A stretch of 64,000 nucleotides of DNA, taken from positions 62,001 through 126,000 of the forward strand of contig JACPKM010000004.1 in the NCBI GenBank assembly GCA_016187025.1, written 5' to 3'. This document shows positions 33,736 to 41,827 of the stretch, one piece after another. Position 1 is the stretch's first letter; each line of letters opens with the position of its first letter. The notes under the pieces are model-generated. The model worked only from the letters and a program-made list of their open reading frames with translations. It made no database searches and was not told the origin of the DNA. This stretch comes from Candidatus Daviesbacteria bacterium (GTDB lineage: Bacteria; Patescibacteria; Microgenomatia; Daviesbacterales; UBA10151). Both the position numbers and the translations under genes were made by a program.

Positions 33736-34728
33736 ATGAAAAATGGTAAGCAAAAGTTAAGACATCCAGAGTATCAGTATCTAGATCTTTTAGAAGAGAT
33801 TTTAAAAACTGGTGTTAAAAAAGTTGATCGGGGTACAGATGTGGTGTTATATTCTTTGTTTGGTAAACAAACCCGTTATGATTTATCTCAAGGCTTTCCC
33901 CTGTTAACTACCAAAAAGGTCTATTGGAAAGGTGTTTTACATGAGCTTTATTGGTTTATGTCAGGGCAGACCAATATTAAATATTTAGTAGATAATAATG
34001 TGCATATTTGGGACGATTATCCTTATAAATATTACCAGAGAGCTGTTAAATCCAAAAGGGAAAAGTCTTTAACCAAAGATGAATTTATAACGAAAGTTGC
34101 TACTAACAAATCATTTGCCAAAACTTGGGGAAACTTGCCTAAAATCTATGGGGAGATGTGGAGGAGATGGCCCACCAGAAAGCCTAAAAAAACAGTTGAT
34201 CAGCTAAAGTGGGCTTTGCAAGAACTAAAAGATGATCCTGATGCAAAAAATCTGATAGTCAACTCCTGGAACCCGGAATATTTATATACCATGGCAGATC
34301 ATGAGGATGCATCACTTTTTCCAATTTGTCACAATATGTATCAGTTTTCCAACAGAAACGGAAAACTATCTTTACAGCTTTACCAAAGAAGTGCAGACAT
34401 ATTCTTAGGAGTACCATTTAATATTGCAAGCTATGCTCTTTTGACAATAGTTTTGGCAAAGATTGCAGGACTTGAACCAGGGGAGTTTATTCATACTTTT
34501 GGAGATGTACATATTTATGAAAATCATATTGAACAAGTTAAAGAGCAGCTAAAAAGAAAACCACGAAAATTTCCTACTGTAACAATTGATAACTCTGTCA
34601 AGAGTTTGGAAACCTTCCACCCGGATGAGGTTACTCTAGAAAACTATGACCCTTATCCTATGCTCAAAGCCGAGCTTACTGTTGCCGGAGGATTATATGA
34701 TCCCAAAACCGGTAAAATGGCAGTATAA
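33736..34728 (+). CDS. thyA: Thymidylate synthase
   Basis: A 330-residue enzyme methylating dUMP with methylene-THF. The catalytic Cys is Cys198 in FPICHNMYQF, and the phosphate/folate motif QRSADIFLGVPFNIASYALL and the Asp/His region HTFGDVHIYENH are intact. It has a long insert around residues 100-155, giving extra length over the 264 residues of E. coli ThyA. A TATAAT box 9 nt before the ATG suggests its own leaderless transcript. folA follows after 2 bp. Confidence 0.95.
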   Translation: MKNGKQKLRHPEYQYLDLLEEILKTGVKKVDRGTDVVLYSLFGKQTRYDLSQGFPLLTTKKVYWKGVLHELYWFMSGQTNIKYLVDNNVHIWDDYPYKYYQRAVKSKREKSLTKDEFITKVATNKSFAKTWGNLPKIYGEMWRRWPTRKPKKTVDQLKWALQELKDDPDAKNLIVNSWNPEYLYTMADHEDASLFPICHNMYQFSNRNGKLSLQLYQRSADIFLGVPFNIASYALLTIVLAKIAGLEPGEFIHTFGDVHIYENHIEQVKEQLKRKPRKFPTVTIDNSVKSLETFHPDEVTLENYDPYPMLKAELTVAGGLYDPKTGKMAV

Positions 34729-34730
34729 AT

Positions 34731-35213
34731 ATGAACAACCCTAAAATATCGATGATTGCAGCTATTGCATCTGGGAACAGAGCTTTGGGAAAAGATGGAG
34801 ATTTAATCTATAAAATTCCTGATGACTTAAAAAGATTTAGAGAAATAACCTCAGGGCATGCAATTATTATGGGAAGAAAAACATATGAAGCAATCGGGCG
34901 TCCCTTGCCAAACCGCAAAAATATAATTATTACTAGAAACCCGGACTTAAAAGTGGAAGGATGTATTGTAGTAAATTCTTTAAACGAGGCTTTAGAAAAA
35001 GCTGAAGAAGATAATGAAATATTCATAATAGGTGGAGGGGAAATTTTCAAACAAGCTTTCCTTATTGCCGATAAATTGTATCTAACAATAATAGAAGGTA
35101 ACCCTGAAGCTGATGCATATTTTCCAGATTATCCGGAATTTAAAAAGGTAGTTTTTGAACAGGATCATGAGTGGAATGGATTAAAGTACAAATATATAGA
35201 TCTGGAAAGATAG
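34731..35213 (+). CDS. folA: Dihydrofolate reductase
   Basis: A 160-residue enzyme that regenerates THF after thymidylate synthesis. SMIAAIASGNRALGKDGDLIYKIPDDLKRF gives the substrate site, with the catalytic acid in IPDD. MGRKTYEAIGRPLPNRKNIIITR supplies the NADPH motif, and IIGGGEIFKQ the second nucleotide loop. The Trp usual before the Pro-rich loop is Tyr here. It is tightly linked to thyA, as in many bacteria. Confidence 0.93.
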   Translation: MNNPKISMIAAIASGNRALGKDGDLIYKIPDDLKRFREITSGHAIIMGRKTYEAIGRPLPNRKNIIITRNPDLKVEGCIVVNSLNEALEKAEEDNEIFIIGGGEIFKQAFLIADKLYLTIIEGNPEADAYFPDYPEFKKVVFEQDHEWNGLKYKYIDLER

Positions 35214-35214
35214 A

Positions 35215-35243
35215 TTGACTTTTTGAACTTAACAAGCTAAACT
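35215..35243 (+). promoter_or_regulatory. Promoter of rpsB-tsf-frr
   Basis: TTGACT (35215-35220), a 17-nt spacer, TAAACT (35238-35243). Transcription from about 35250 gives a leader of about 60 nt, longer than most genes in the window. Confidence 0.6.
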
Positions 35244-35259
35244 TACCCCATTACACACT

Positions 35260-35310
35260 CGTAGCATGAAAGTCTCTGATTCTACTTGCTACGGGGAGGA
35301 AAAGAGACTT
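35260..35310 (+). promoter_or_regulatory. Probable rpsB leader: H-type pseudoknot enclosing the Shine-Dalgarno sequence
   Basis: Stem 1 pairs CGTAGCA (35260-35266) with TGCTACG (35287-35293). Stem 2 pairs AAGTCTCT (35270-35277), in the loop of stem 1, with AGAGACTT (35303-35310), directly before ATG 35311. The connecting loops are 3, 9 and 9 nt. The last loop holds GGGAGG, the ribosome-binding site. This fits autogenous control by S2. In E. coli and relatives rpsB is known to be autoregulated through its leader; this leader is inferred by pairing only. Confidence 0.6.
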
Positions 35311-36042
35311 ATGTATAAATTACCTAGTTTACAAGAATTATTAGAAGCCGGTGTTCACTTTGGACATCAGGTAAGACGCGGCCATCCTAGAATGCGCCCA
35401 TTTCTCTATGGTGCACGCGATGGTGTCCATATTATTGATCTCACTCAATCAGAAAAACTTTTAAAAGAAGCCTGTGACTATGTCAATACACTGGGTAAAG
35501 AAGGTAAGGTGCTGCTTTTTGTCGGTACAAAAAAACAAGCAAGACCAATTGTTGAAGAAGCGTGTAAAAGAGTTGGTGCACCTTATATGGCAGAGCGGTG
35601 GATAAGTGGATTTTTGACAAACTATGAAGAAATCTCCAAAAACATAAAAAAGCTGAAAGAGTTACAGGAACAAAAGGAAAAAGGAAAACTGTCAAAGTAC
35701 ACTAAAAAAGAACAGCTTTTACTAGACAGACAAATGGAAAAGCTGAAAAGGGATTTTGCAGGTGTAATGGAGATGGATAGACTACCGGATGCTATCTTTA
35801 TCTTAGATACAGTGGCTGATAATACTGCGGTAAGAGAGGCAGTAAGAAAAGGAATGCCAACCGTAGCTATATCAGATAGTAACTCTGATCCTACAATAAT
35901 CAACTACCCTATACCAGGAAATGATGATGCAATAAAATCTATAAAAGTGCTGGTGGAGGCTGTTGCAAATTCTTATGAAGAGGGTAAAAAAACAGCTTCA
36001 AAAAAGCAAGCAGAAGAAGCATTAAAAAAAGAAAAAGCTTAA
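35311..36042 (+). CDS. rpsB: Ribosomal protein S2 (uS2)
   Basis: A 243-residue small-subunit protein. The start MYKLPSLQELLEAGVHFGHQVRRGHPRM and the later LPDAIFILDTVADNTAVREA are typical. An in-frame ATG at 35266 would add 15 residues (MKVSDSTCYGEEKRL) but lies inside the leader pseudoknot, so ATG 35311, preceded by GGGGAGG, is preferred. It heads rpsB-tsf-frr, with 3 bp to tsf. Confidence 0.95.
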   Translation: MYKLPSLQELLEAGVHFGHQVRRGHPRMRPFLYGARDGVHIIDLTQSEKLLKEACDYVNTLGKEGKVLLFVGTKKQARPIVEEACKRVGAPYMAERWISGFLTNYEEISKNIKKLKELQEQKEKGKLSKYTKKEQLLLDRQMEKLKRDFAGVMEMDRLPDAIFILDTVADNTAVREAVRKGMPTVAISDSNSDPTIINYPIPGNDDAIKSIKVLVEAVANSYEEGKKTASKKQAEEALKKEKA

Positions 36043-36045
36043 GTT

Positions 36046-36501
36046 ATGGCAGTAGCTGTTGATGAAATTAAAAAATTAAGAGAAGAAACTGGAGCAGGTA
36101 TTGCCGACTGTAAGGAGGCCCTGAGCTTGTCGAAGGGCAATTTTGATAAAGCAAAGGAGGTATTAGCACACAAGGGTTTTGATAAAGCAGGCGAGAAAGC
36201 AGAAAGAGATGTAAAAGCTGGGGTGGTTGAGGTTTATTCGCACGCAGGAAGAGTGGGGGTATTGGTTGAGGTTTTGTGTGAAACTGATTTTGTTGCCAAA
36301 ACTGATGATTTTAAAAGCCTGGCTCATGAACTCGCTCTTCAAATTGCTTCCATGAACCCATCATCTGTTGAAGAGTTGTTAAACCAGGAGTATATTAGAG
36401 ATAGCTCCCAGACAATTGATCAGTTAGTTAAAGCGAAGGTAGGAAAGCTTGGGGAAAATATCCAAATAGGTAGGTTTGAAAGAATTGCCTTGGGAGATTA
36501 A
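36046..36501 (+). CDS. tsf: Elongation factor Ts, short form
   Basis: A 151-residue nucleotide-exchange factor for EF-Tu. The UBA-like N-domain (VDEIKKLREETGAGIADCKEAL) and one core subdomain (VEVLCETDFVAKTDDFKSLAHELALQIA) are present; the second core half is largely lacking, as in other short EF-Ts proteins. Residues ALSLSKG are encoded by a dispersed palindrome (36118-36138). The length there matches other EF-Ts proteins, so it replaced rather than lengthened the helix. It lies 3 bp after rpsB and 0 bp before frr. Confidence 0.92.
   Translation: MAVAVDEIKKLREETGAGIADCKEALSLSKGNFDKAKEVLAHKGFDKAGEKAERDVKAGVVEVYSHAGRVGVLVEVLCETDFVAKTDDFKSLAHELALQIASMNPSSVEELLNQEYIRDSSQTIDQLVKAKVGKLGENIQIGRFERIALGD
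36118..36138. repeat. Dispersed palindrome inside tsf
   Basis: GCCCT arms (36118-36122 and complement AGGGC, 36134-36138) enclose GAGCTTGTCGA. It shares the core CTGAGC-N3-GTCGAAG with the intergenic copy at 9680-9701. It is read through in frame as Ala-Leu-Ser-Leu-Ser-Lys-Gly. Confidence 0.72.
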
Positions 36502-37056
36502 ATGGATCCAACTCTGACGGAACCTGATCAAAAAATCCAAAGTGCTCTAGATTATTTTAAAGCTGATATGTCGGCGATTCGTGCTGGCAGAGCCAATCCT
36601 ACATTGGTTGAAAACGTATCTGTTGAAGCATATGGTTCTAGGATGAAGCTGGTAGAGGTTGGTACAATTTCTGCTCCACAGCCTTCTTTACTAACAGTTC
36701 AAGTTTGGGATGCATCAATTGTAACTAATGTTATAAAAGCTATCCAAGAGGCAAATTTAGGGTTAAATCCTTCCAATGAGGGTAATTTAGTAAGACTACC
36801 AATACCTCCTTTGACTGAGGAAAGAAGGCAAGAGTATGTCAAGCTTTTGCACCAGAAAATGGAAGATGCCAGGGTTCAAATCAGACAAATCAGGCAAGAT
36901 ACAAGAAATGGTTGGAAAAATCAAATGGATGCTGGAGAATTTGGAGAAGATGAGCTAGGAAGAAGAGAAAAGCTTTTGCAGGATTTAATAGACAAAAACA
37001 TGCAAGAGATAGATCATTTGGGTAAGGCAAGAGAAGAAGAGCTTATGCAAATATAA
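36502..37056 (+). CDS. frr: Ribosome recycling factor
   Basis: A 184-residue factor that splits the post-termination ribosome with EF-G. Residues DMSAIRAGRANPTLVENVSVEAYG, APQPSLLTVQVWD and the C-terminal helical hairpin (VKLLHQKMEDARVQIRQIRQD) are standard. The start codon directly follows the tsf stop. It closes the rpsB-tsf-frr unit; rseP follows 30 bp later from its own TATAAT box. Confidence 0.96.
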   Translation: MDPTLTEPDQKIQSALDYFKADMSAIRAGRANPTLVENVSVEAYGSRMKLVEVGTISAPQPSLLTVQVWDASIVTNVIKAIQEANLGLNPSNEGNLVRLPIPPLTEERRQEYVKLLHQKMEDARVQIRQIRQDTRNGWKNQMDAGEFGEDELGRREKLLQDLIDKNMQEIDHLGKAREEELMQI

Positions 37057-37086
37057 TATTCCCAGGGTAGTATATAATATATCTTC

Positions 37087-38223
37087 ATGTTAACTTCCGT
37101 AATAATTTTTATCATCACACTGCTTTTTTTAGTTTTAATCCATGAACTTGGACATTTTCTGATGGCCAGAAAATTCAATATTAAAGTGGAAGAGTTTGGG
37201 TTTGGTATTCCTCCTAAGGCTTGGGGTAAAAAAGTTGGTGAAACGCTGGTATCAATTAACTGGTTACCATTAGGAGGATTTGTTAGGCTACTGGGAGAAG
37301 ATGAGGTCGACAAAAAAGTATTAGAACACAAAAGATCATTTGCCGCCCAAAAGGTAGGAAAAAGAATTGCCGTAGTTGTGGCAGGGGTAACAATGAATCT
37401 GGTGTTTGCCTGGTTTCTATTTTATATAGTACTGGCAGCAAATGGATTTAAGGCTCAATTTCCTCAAATCCTAGAACATAACTTCGTAGGAGCCAATCAA
37501 ACAAGAGAATCTATAATTTTGATCCGTGCAGTTGGAAAAAACTCACCCGCAGAAAAGGCCGGAATTAAACCTGGAGATAGGGTGGTTGCAATAAATGGAG
37601 AAGAAGTCAGGAAAGATGATCAAATAATTACTAAGACAAAAGAGCTGGCAGGGCAAGAAATTACACTTACCCTTTCTGACCCTCAAAAAATTGAGACTAG
37701 ACTAGTAGGTATCACCCCAAGAAAAGACCCTCCTCCAGGAGAAGGGGCAATGGGAATAGCACTGGCTCCTATTGAAACTGTCACTTTGCACTATGAAACA
37801 CTTTTACAAAAAGTTTTTTCAGCTCAAGTCCATTCTTGGAATATTATTTCTTACTCTGGAAAAATTCTAGGTAATTTAATTTTCCAATCCTTGAGTCAAA
37901 AAAACATTGAACCAGTATCTCAAACTATTTCTGGACCAGTTGGAATTATCTCACTTGCCAATGCAGTTTTAACATCAACAGAAAATCCTCTAATTCCTTA
38001 TTTAGATTTTGTGGCACTTTTATCTTTAAATTTAGCTGTAATGAATCTGCTGCCAATTCCTGCTTTAGATGGGGGGAGATTATTTTTCCTGCTTATAGAA
38101 GCTACTACCAGAAAAAAAGTGCATGCAGAAGTTGAAAGATGGGTTCATGCAGTAGGTATGGCTTTGCTTTTGGCGCTTACAGTTTTGATAACCTTTTCAG
38201 ATATAAGAAAATTTTTCAGTTAA
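37087..38223 (+). CDS. rseP: RIP metalloprotease RseP/YluC type
   Basis: A 378-residue intramembrane zinc protease that cleaves membrane regulators, often anti-sigma factors, or cleared signal peptides. HELGH (His19, Glu20, His23) is in the first membrane helix, a PDZ domain covers about 135-215 (AEKAGIKPGDRVVAINGEEV), and LLPIPALDGGRL carries the zinc-binding Asp. It follows frr, as it does in many bacteria. TATAAT lies 8 nt before the ATG, implying a separate leaderless transcript. No substrate gene is evident nearby. Confidence 0.93.
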   Translation: MLTSVIIFIITLLFLVLIHELGHFLMARKFNIKVEEFGFGIPPKAWGKKVGETLVSINWLPLGGFVRLLGEDEVDKKVLEHKRSFAAQKVGKRIAVVVAGVTMNLVFAWFLFYIVLAANGFKAQFPQILEHNFVGANQTRESIILIRAVGKNSPAEKAGIKPGDRVVAINGEEVRKDDQIITKTKELAGQEITLTLSDPQKIETRLVGITPRKDPPPGEGAMGIALAPIETVTLHYETLLQKVFSAQVHSWNIISYSGKILGNLIFQSLSQKNIEPVSQTISGPVGIISLANAVLTSTENPLIPYLDFVALLSLNLAVMNLLPIPALDGGRLFFLLIEATTRKKVHAEVERWVHAVGMALLLALTVLITFSDIRKFFS

Positions 38224-38276
38224 TCTTTGCGCGATTGATCTTCCCTTTTCTTGTAAAAATAAGTACAATTGATCTC

Positions 38277-40010
38277 ATGCTATATTCAAAACTTTTTCCA
38301 AAAACTATAAAACAGACTCCGCAAGATGCTAGTTTAGTGTCACATAAACTACTGTACCGTGCAGGATTTATTAGAGAATCCACTGCGGGCAGATACTATA
38401 TGCTTCCTTTGGGAATGAGAGTCCAACAAAAAATCCAAAAGATCATCAAAGAGGAGATGGATAAAATAGGTGGGCAGGAGATGATCACTCCTGTTTTGCA
38501 CCCTAAAGCCTTATGGGCAGAAACCAACAGAACCACCTCAGTAGGGTTTGAGCTAATGAGTATAAAAGATAGGAATGAAATGGAGTTTGTACTGGGTGGA
38601 ACTGCTGAGGAAATGTTTGTTGATTTGGTAAGAAAATTTCAGATAAGTTATAAAGATTTGCCGCTTAACTTATACCAGTTTTCTACTAAGTTTAGAGATG
38701 AGCTTCGAGCGCGTGGAGGATTGCTTAGGGTGCGTGAGTTTTTAATGAAAGATGCTTACTCTTTTGATATTTCAGAAGAGGAGTTTAGGGTAACCTATGA
38801 GCTGATGCGGCAGACCTATTCAAAAATTTTTGAGCGGGCGGGTTTAAAAACCTTGGTGGTTGCCTCAGACAATGGCTACATCGGTGGAGAGTATTGCCAT
38901 GAGTTTGTAGTGGAATCAGAGGTGGGTGAAAGCAGATTCTTTGTAAATCCTGATAATTCATATTGTGCTCATGAGGATATAGCAGAATTCATCCCGGATA
39001 AGAAAAACTTAGATGAGCAGGAAAAAAGCTTGCAGGAGGTTGAAGCAGTGAGGGGAACTACTATGGAGGATGGGGTAAAGCTTCATAGACTGCCTTTATG
39101 GCAGCAGATTAAAGATGTTTTATTTGTGGATGAAAAGGGTAGGTTTATTTTGGCAATTATCAGGGGAGATTTTGATGTTAATGAAATAAAGCTTCTTCAT
39201 GCAATCAAAGCCTATCAGCTAAGACCTGCAACAGAAGAAGAGATCAGAAACAAAATTCATTCAGAGCCTGGGTTTATATCTCCTGTAGGTATCAAAGAGT
39301 TGATAGAAAAAGATGTTGAGTTAGTAATTGTGGCAGATGAATCCTTGCATACTGTTAAAAACGCCTATGGCGGTGCAAATAAGAAACATAGGGATTTACT
39401 GAATATGAACTTAGGTAGGGATTATAAGCCTGATATAACTTCTGATATTGCTATGGCCAAAGAAGGGTTTCTAGCTCCAGATGGCAGTGGCCCTTTGACT
39501 GCCAAAAAGGGAATTGAGGTTGGTAATATTTTCCAGCTTGGTTTTCATTACTCATCAAAAATGAGAGGAGCAAACTTTGTAGACAAGAATGGTAAACCCC
39601 AGCCTTATTATATGGGCTGTTATGGCATAGGATTGGGTAGAACTCTGGCTTCCGTAGCTGAGGTATCTTGTGATGACCAGGGGATTATCTGGCCTTTGTC
39701 TGTAGCCCCTTTTCAGGTTCATCTAGTGGGGTTGGATTTAAAAGGGGAAAGCGTAAAGCGTGAAGCGGAAAGAGTATATAAGTTGTTGCAAGTAGAAGGG
39801 ATTGAAGTTTTGTTTGATGATCGGATAGATGTCTCACCTGGAGCAAAGTTTGCAGATGCGGATTTAATAGGAGTTCCTTTTAGGGTGGTAATATCTAACA
39901 AGACTGGAAAGACTTTGGAGGTCAAAAAACGCGGCTCAAAGCAAACTGAGTTTTTAACCCTAAGCTCGTTAATAGAAACAGTGAAAAATAGGGAATGGTT
40001 GATTTTATAG
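38277..40010 (+). CDS. proS: Prolyl-tRNA synthetase
   Basis: A 577-residue class II synthetase. Motif 2 is in FSTKFRDELRARGGLLRVREFLMKDAYSF, motif 3 in CYGIGLGRTLASVAE, and the anticodon-binding domain is at the end. The editing domain of the bacterial type lies between about 220 and 400. The longer frame from 38139 overlaps rseP, so I use ATG 38277, which lies 7 nt after TACAAT. A heptamer repeat (39753-39766) codes for SVKREAER in the C-terminal domain. Confidence 0.94.
   Translation: MLYSKLFPKTIKQTPQDASLVSHKLLYRAGFIRESTAGRYYMLPLGMRVQQKIQKIIKEEMDKIGGQEMITPVLHPKALWAETNRTTSVGFELMSIKDRNEMEFVLGGTAEEMFVDLVRKFQISYKDLPLNLYQFSTKFRDELRARGGLLRVREFLMKDAYSFDISEEEFRVTYELMRQTYSKIFERAGLKTLVVASDNGYIGGEYCHEFVVESEVGESRFFVNPDNSYCAHEDIAEFIPDKKNLDEQEKSLQEVEAVRGTTMEDGVKLHRLPLWQQIKDVLFVDEKGRFILAIIRGDFDVNEIKLLHAIKAYQLRPATEEEIRNKIHSEPGFISPVGIKELIEKDVELVIVADESLHTVKNAYGGANKKHRDLLNMNLGRDYKPDITSDIAMAKEGFLAPDGSGPLTAKKGIEVGNIFQLGFHYSSKMRGANFVDKNGKPQPYYMGCYGIGLGRTLASVAEVSCDDQGIIWPLSVAPFQVHLVGLDLKGESVKREAERVYKLLQVEGIEVLFDDRIDVSPGAKFADADLIGVPFRVVISNKTGKTLEVKKRGSKQTEFLTLSSLIETVKNREWLIL
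39753..39766. repeat. GTNNAGC heptamers inside proS
   Basis: GTAAAGC (39753-39759) and GTGAAGC (39760-39766) stand in tandem, preceded by GAAAGC. They match the consensus GTNNAGC of the pyrC array at 17726-17746. With only two units chance is possible. Confidence 0.45.
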
Positions 40011-40102
40011 GGTATTTCTGTTAAATTACAATCCAGACAATCCTGATCCACCGGCCAAGTTTACTGTTAAACAGATGGCGGACAGGATATTTTAAAGGAA
40101 AA

Positions 40103-41173
40103 ATGTTAAATAAAACAATTACAAATCAGCCAAAATCAATTATTGAGGTGCAAATCACTGTACCTTGGTCAGATTTAGAGCCAAAGTGGAATGAAACATT
40201 GCAAAGGTTAGCTGAAGATGTAGAAATGCCTGGTTTTAGAAAAGGCAATGTTCCTTTGAATATGGTTGAAGCAAATTTGGCCGGTAAGCTCCAGGATGAG
40301 GTTTTAAAGGTCGCTATGCCTCAATTTTTAATAGAAGCTTTAAAAGGAACAGATATAGTTCCAATTGATTATCCAAAATATGACCTAGTTTCTTTTGTAA
40401 AGGGTCAGCCGTTGCAATATAAAACCACAGTGACAAATAGGCCTCATGTCAGCATCGGCAATTATAAAACTATCAAAGCTACAAGACCAACACCAAAACC
40501 AGTTACAGATGAAGAGGTGCAAAAAGTAGTTGATGATTTATACAACAGATGGAAAAATAAGCCTGGAATAGGTAATCCAGCGGCTGGTCCTTCTGGGTCA
40601 ATAGATTTCCAAAAGCCACAAAACCAACCTGACTCAACTAAATCTTCAACAAGCCCTGATGATGAGTTTGCCAAAGCCATGGGTGCTACCAGTCTTGCCG
40701 ATCTAAAAGACAAAATCAGGAAAGACTTGCAAGATAACATTGGTTACAATAACGAGCTTGACTATGAGGAAGCAATCCTGCAAGAAGTGGAGAAAATGAC
40801 AGCTGTTGAGTTACCAGAAGTTTTAATTCAGGATGAGCTAAACCGGATGCTAGTGTCACTGCAAAGAAGAGTAGCAGATATGGGACTACTTCTGGATGAT
40901 TACTTAAGAGGTCAGGGTAAAACTTTAGAACAGATTAAAAACGAGTGGAGACAGCAAGCTGAGAAAAATGTACGTATGGAACTTGGACTGGCAGAAATTG
41001 CAAGATTAGAAAATGTAAATATTTCAGACCAAGAGCTTCAGGCAGAAGTTGATAAAATTCAGGATGCCCGGGTTAAAAAACAATTTGACTCTCAAGAACC
41101 AAGACTGCATTTAAAACATGCCTTAAGACAAACTAAAACCTTAGACCTTCTAAAAAAGCTTGTAACTGGGTAA
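40103..41173 (+). CDS. tig: Trigger factor lacking the PPIase domain
   Basis: A 356-residue ribosome-bound chaperone. The ribosome-docking signature GFRKGNVP is at about 45-52, within the N-domain. The FKBP-type prolyl isomerase domain, normally between about 150 and 245, is replaced by a short Pro/Ser-rich linker (around GPSGSIDFQKPQNQPDSTKS). The C-terminal helical arms follow (EEAILQEVEKMTAVELPEVL). Loss of the PPIase domain is known to be tolerated in E. coli, so function as a chaperone is likely. A Shine-Dalgarno-like AAAGGAAA precedes the ATG. Confidence 0.9.
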   Translation: MLNKTITNQPKSIIEVQITVPWSDLEPKWNETLQRLAEDVEMPGFRKGNVPLNMVEANLAGKLQDEVLKVAMPQFLIEALKGTDIVPIDYPKYDLVSFVKGQPLQYKTTVTNRPHVSIGNYKTIKATRPTPKPVTDEEVQKVVDDLYNRWKNKPGIGNPAAGPSGSIDFQKPQNQPDSTKSSTSPDDEFAKAMGATSLADLKDKIRKDLQDNIGYNNELDYEEAILQEVEKMTAVELPEVLIQDELNRMLVSLQRRVADMGLLLDDYLRGQGKTLEQIKNEWRQQAEKNVRMELGLAEIARLENVNISDQELQAEVDKIQDARVKKQFDSQEPRLHLKHALRQTKTLDLLKKLVTG

Positions 41174-41188
41174 CTCAGGCAGTATAAT
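41160..41188 (+). promoter_or_regulatory. Promoter of the HIT gene
   Basis: TTGTAA (41160-41165), a 17-nt spacer, perfect TATAAT (41183-41188). The GTG start at 41196 follows after 7 nt, so the message is probably leaderless and uses GTG. The -35 box lies in the end of tig. Confidence 0.68.
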
Positions 41189-41195
41189 TATCCGC

Positions 41196-41603
41196 GTGGA
41201 AGACTGTATTTTCTGCAAAATCATCATAGGTGATATTCCTTCTAACCGAGTGCATGAAGATGAGGATGTAGTTGCTTTTTTGGAATTACACCCCTCAGCA
41301 CCTGGACATGTAATGGTGATTCATAGACGACACGGTAAAACAGTTTTAGATTACTCGGAAAAAGAACTAGGAAAGATTATGACTGGTGTCCAGAAAGTGG
41401 CTGAAAAAGTTGAAAAAGGGCTAAAGTGTAATTCAATTACGATTGGTATCAATCACAATGAACGCAGAGGTGTACCACATTTACATATCCACCTGGTTCC
41501 TAGGTGGGAAGGTGACAGAGGTGGTATCATACAGACAGTTGTAAACAATCCTCCTCAGGATTCCCCTGAGGTCATAGCAGAGAAAATACGTAAAGCAACC
41601 TAA
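41196..41603 (+). CDS. HIT-family nucleotide-binding protein
   Basis: A 135-residue histidine-triad hydrolase/transferase. His95, His97 and His99 in HLHIHLVPRW form the active triad, and the N-terminal CIFCKII (Cys4, Cys7) is the usual zinc pair. It likely hydrolyses AMP-linked compounds such as AMP-lysine adducts or diadenosine nucleotides. It starts at GTG and is followed by rpsU. Confidence 0.9.
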   Translation: MEDCIFCKIIIGDIPSNRVHEDEDVVAFLELHPSAPGHVMVIHRRHGKTVLDYSEKELGKIMTGVQKVAEKVEKGLKCNSITIGINHNERRGVPHLHIHLVPRWEGDRGGIIQTVVNNPPQDSPEVIAEKIRKAT

Positions 41604-41627
41604 AAAGGAGGTGTTTTTTTAAAAAAT

Positions 41628-41825
41628 ATGTCAATAATAGTTAAAGCGGGTCCGAACGATTCAACAGATGCAGTAATAAAAAAGTTTCAAAAGCGGGTAA
41701 TTGCTGAAGGTATTGTGCAAGAGATTCGCGACAGATCTGTTTATAAAAAACCTTCACAAATGAAACAAGAATATTTAGCAGAGAAACGCAGAAAGATTAA
41801 GCGTTCGAGACGTTTGAATAGGTAA
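41628..41825 (+). CDS. rpsU: Ribosomal protein S21 (bS21)
   Basis: A 65-residue basic protein. VKAGPNDSTDAVIKKFQKRVIAEGIVQEIRDRSVYKKPSQ is the S21 signature, helping 30S subunits in initiation. A strong Shine-Dalgarno AAGGAGGTG (41605-41613) sits 14 nt before the ATG with a T7/A6 run between, which could fold and shorten the gap. yqeY follows after 2 bp. Confidence 0.93.
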   Translation: MSIIVKAGPNDSTDAVIKKFQKRVIAEGIVQEIRDRSVYKKPSQMKQEYLAEKRRKIKRSRRLNR

Positions 41826-41827
41826 AA

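Noticed and set aside
35266..35310. A 15-residue N-terminal extension of S2
   Set aside because: The upstream ATG lies in the leader pseudoknot and lacks a ribosome-binding site; ATG 35311 has GGGGAGG and matches the usual S2 start.
40011..40102. A coding-looking stretch before tig (ends ...KQMADRIF)
   Set aside because: It reads like protein but has no start codon downstream of the putative tig promoter (39999-40027) apart from a 6-codon ATG; it may be a remnant or leader.
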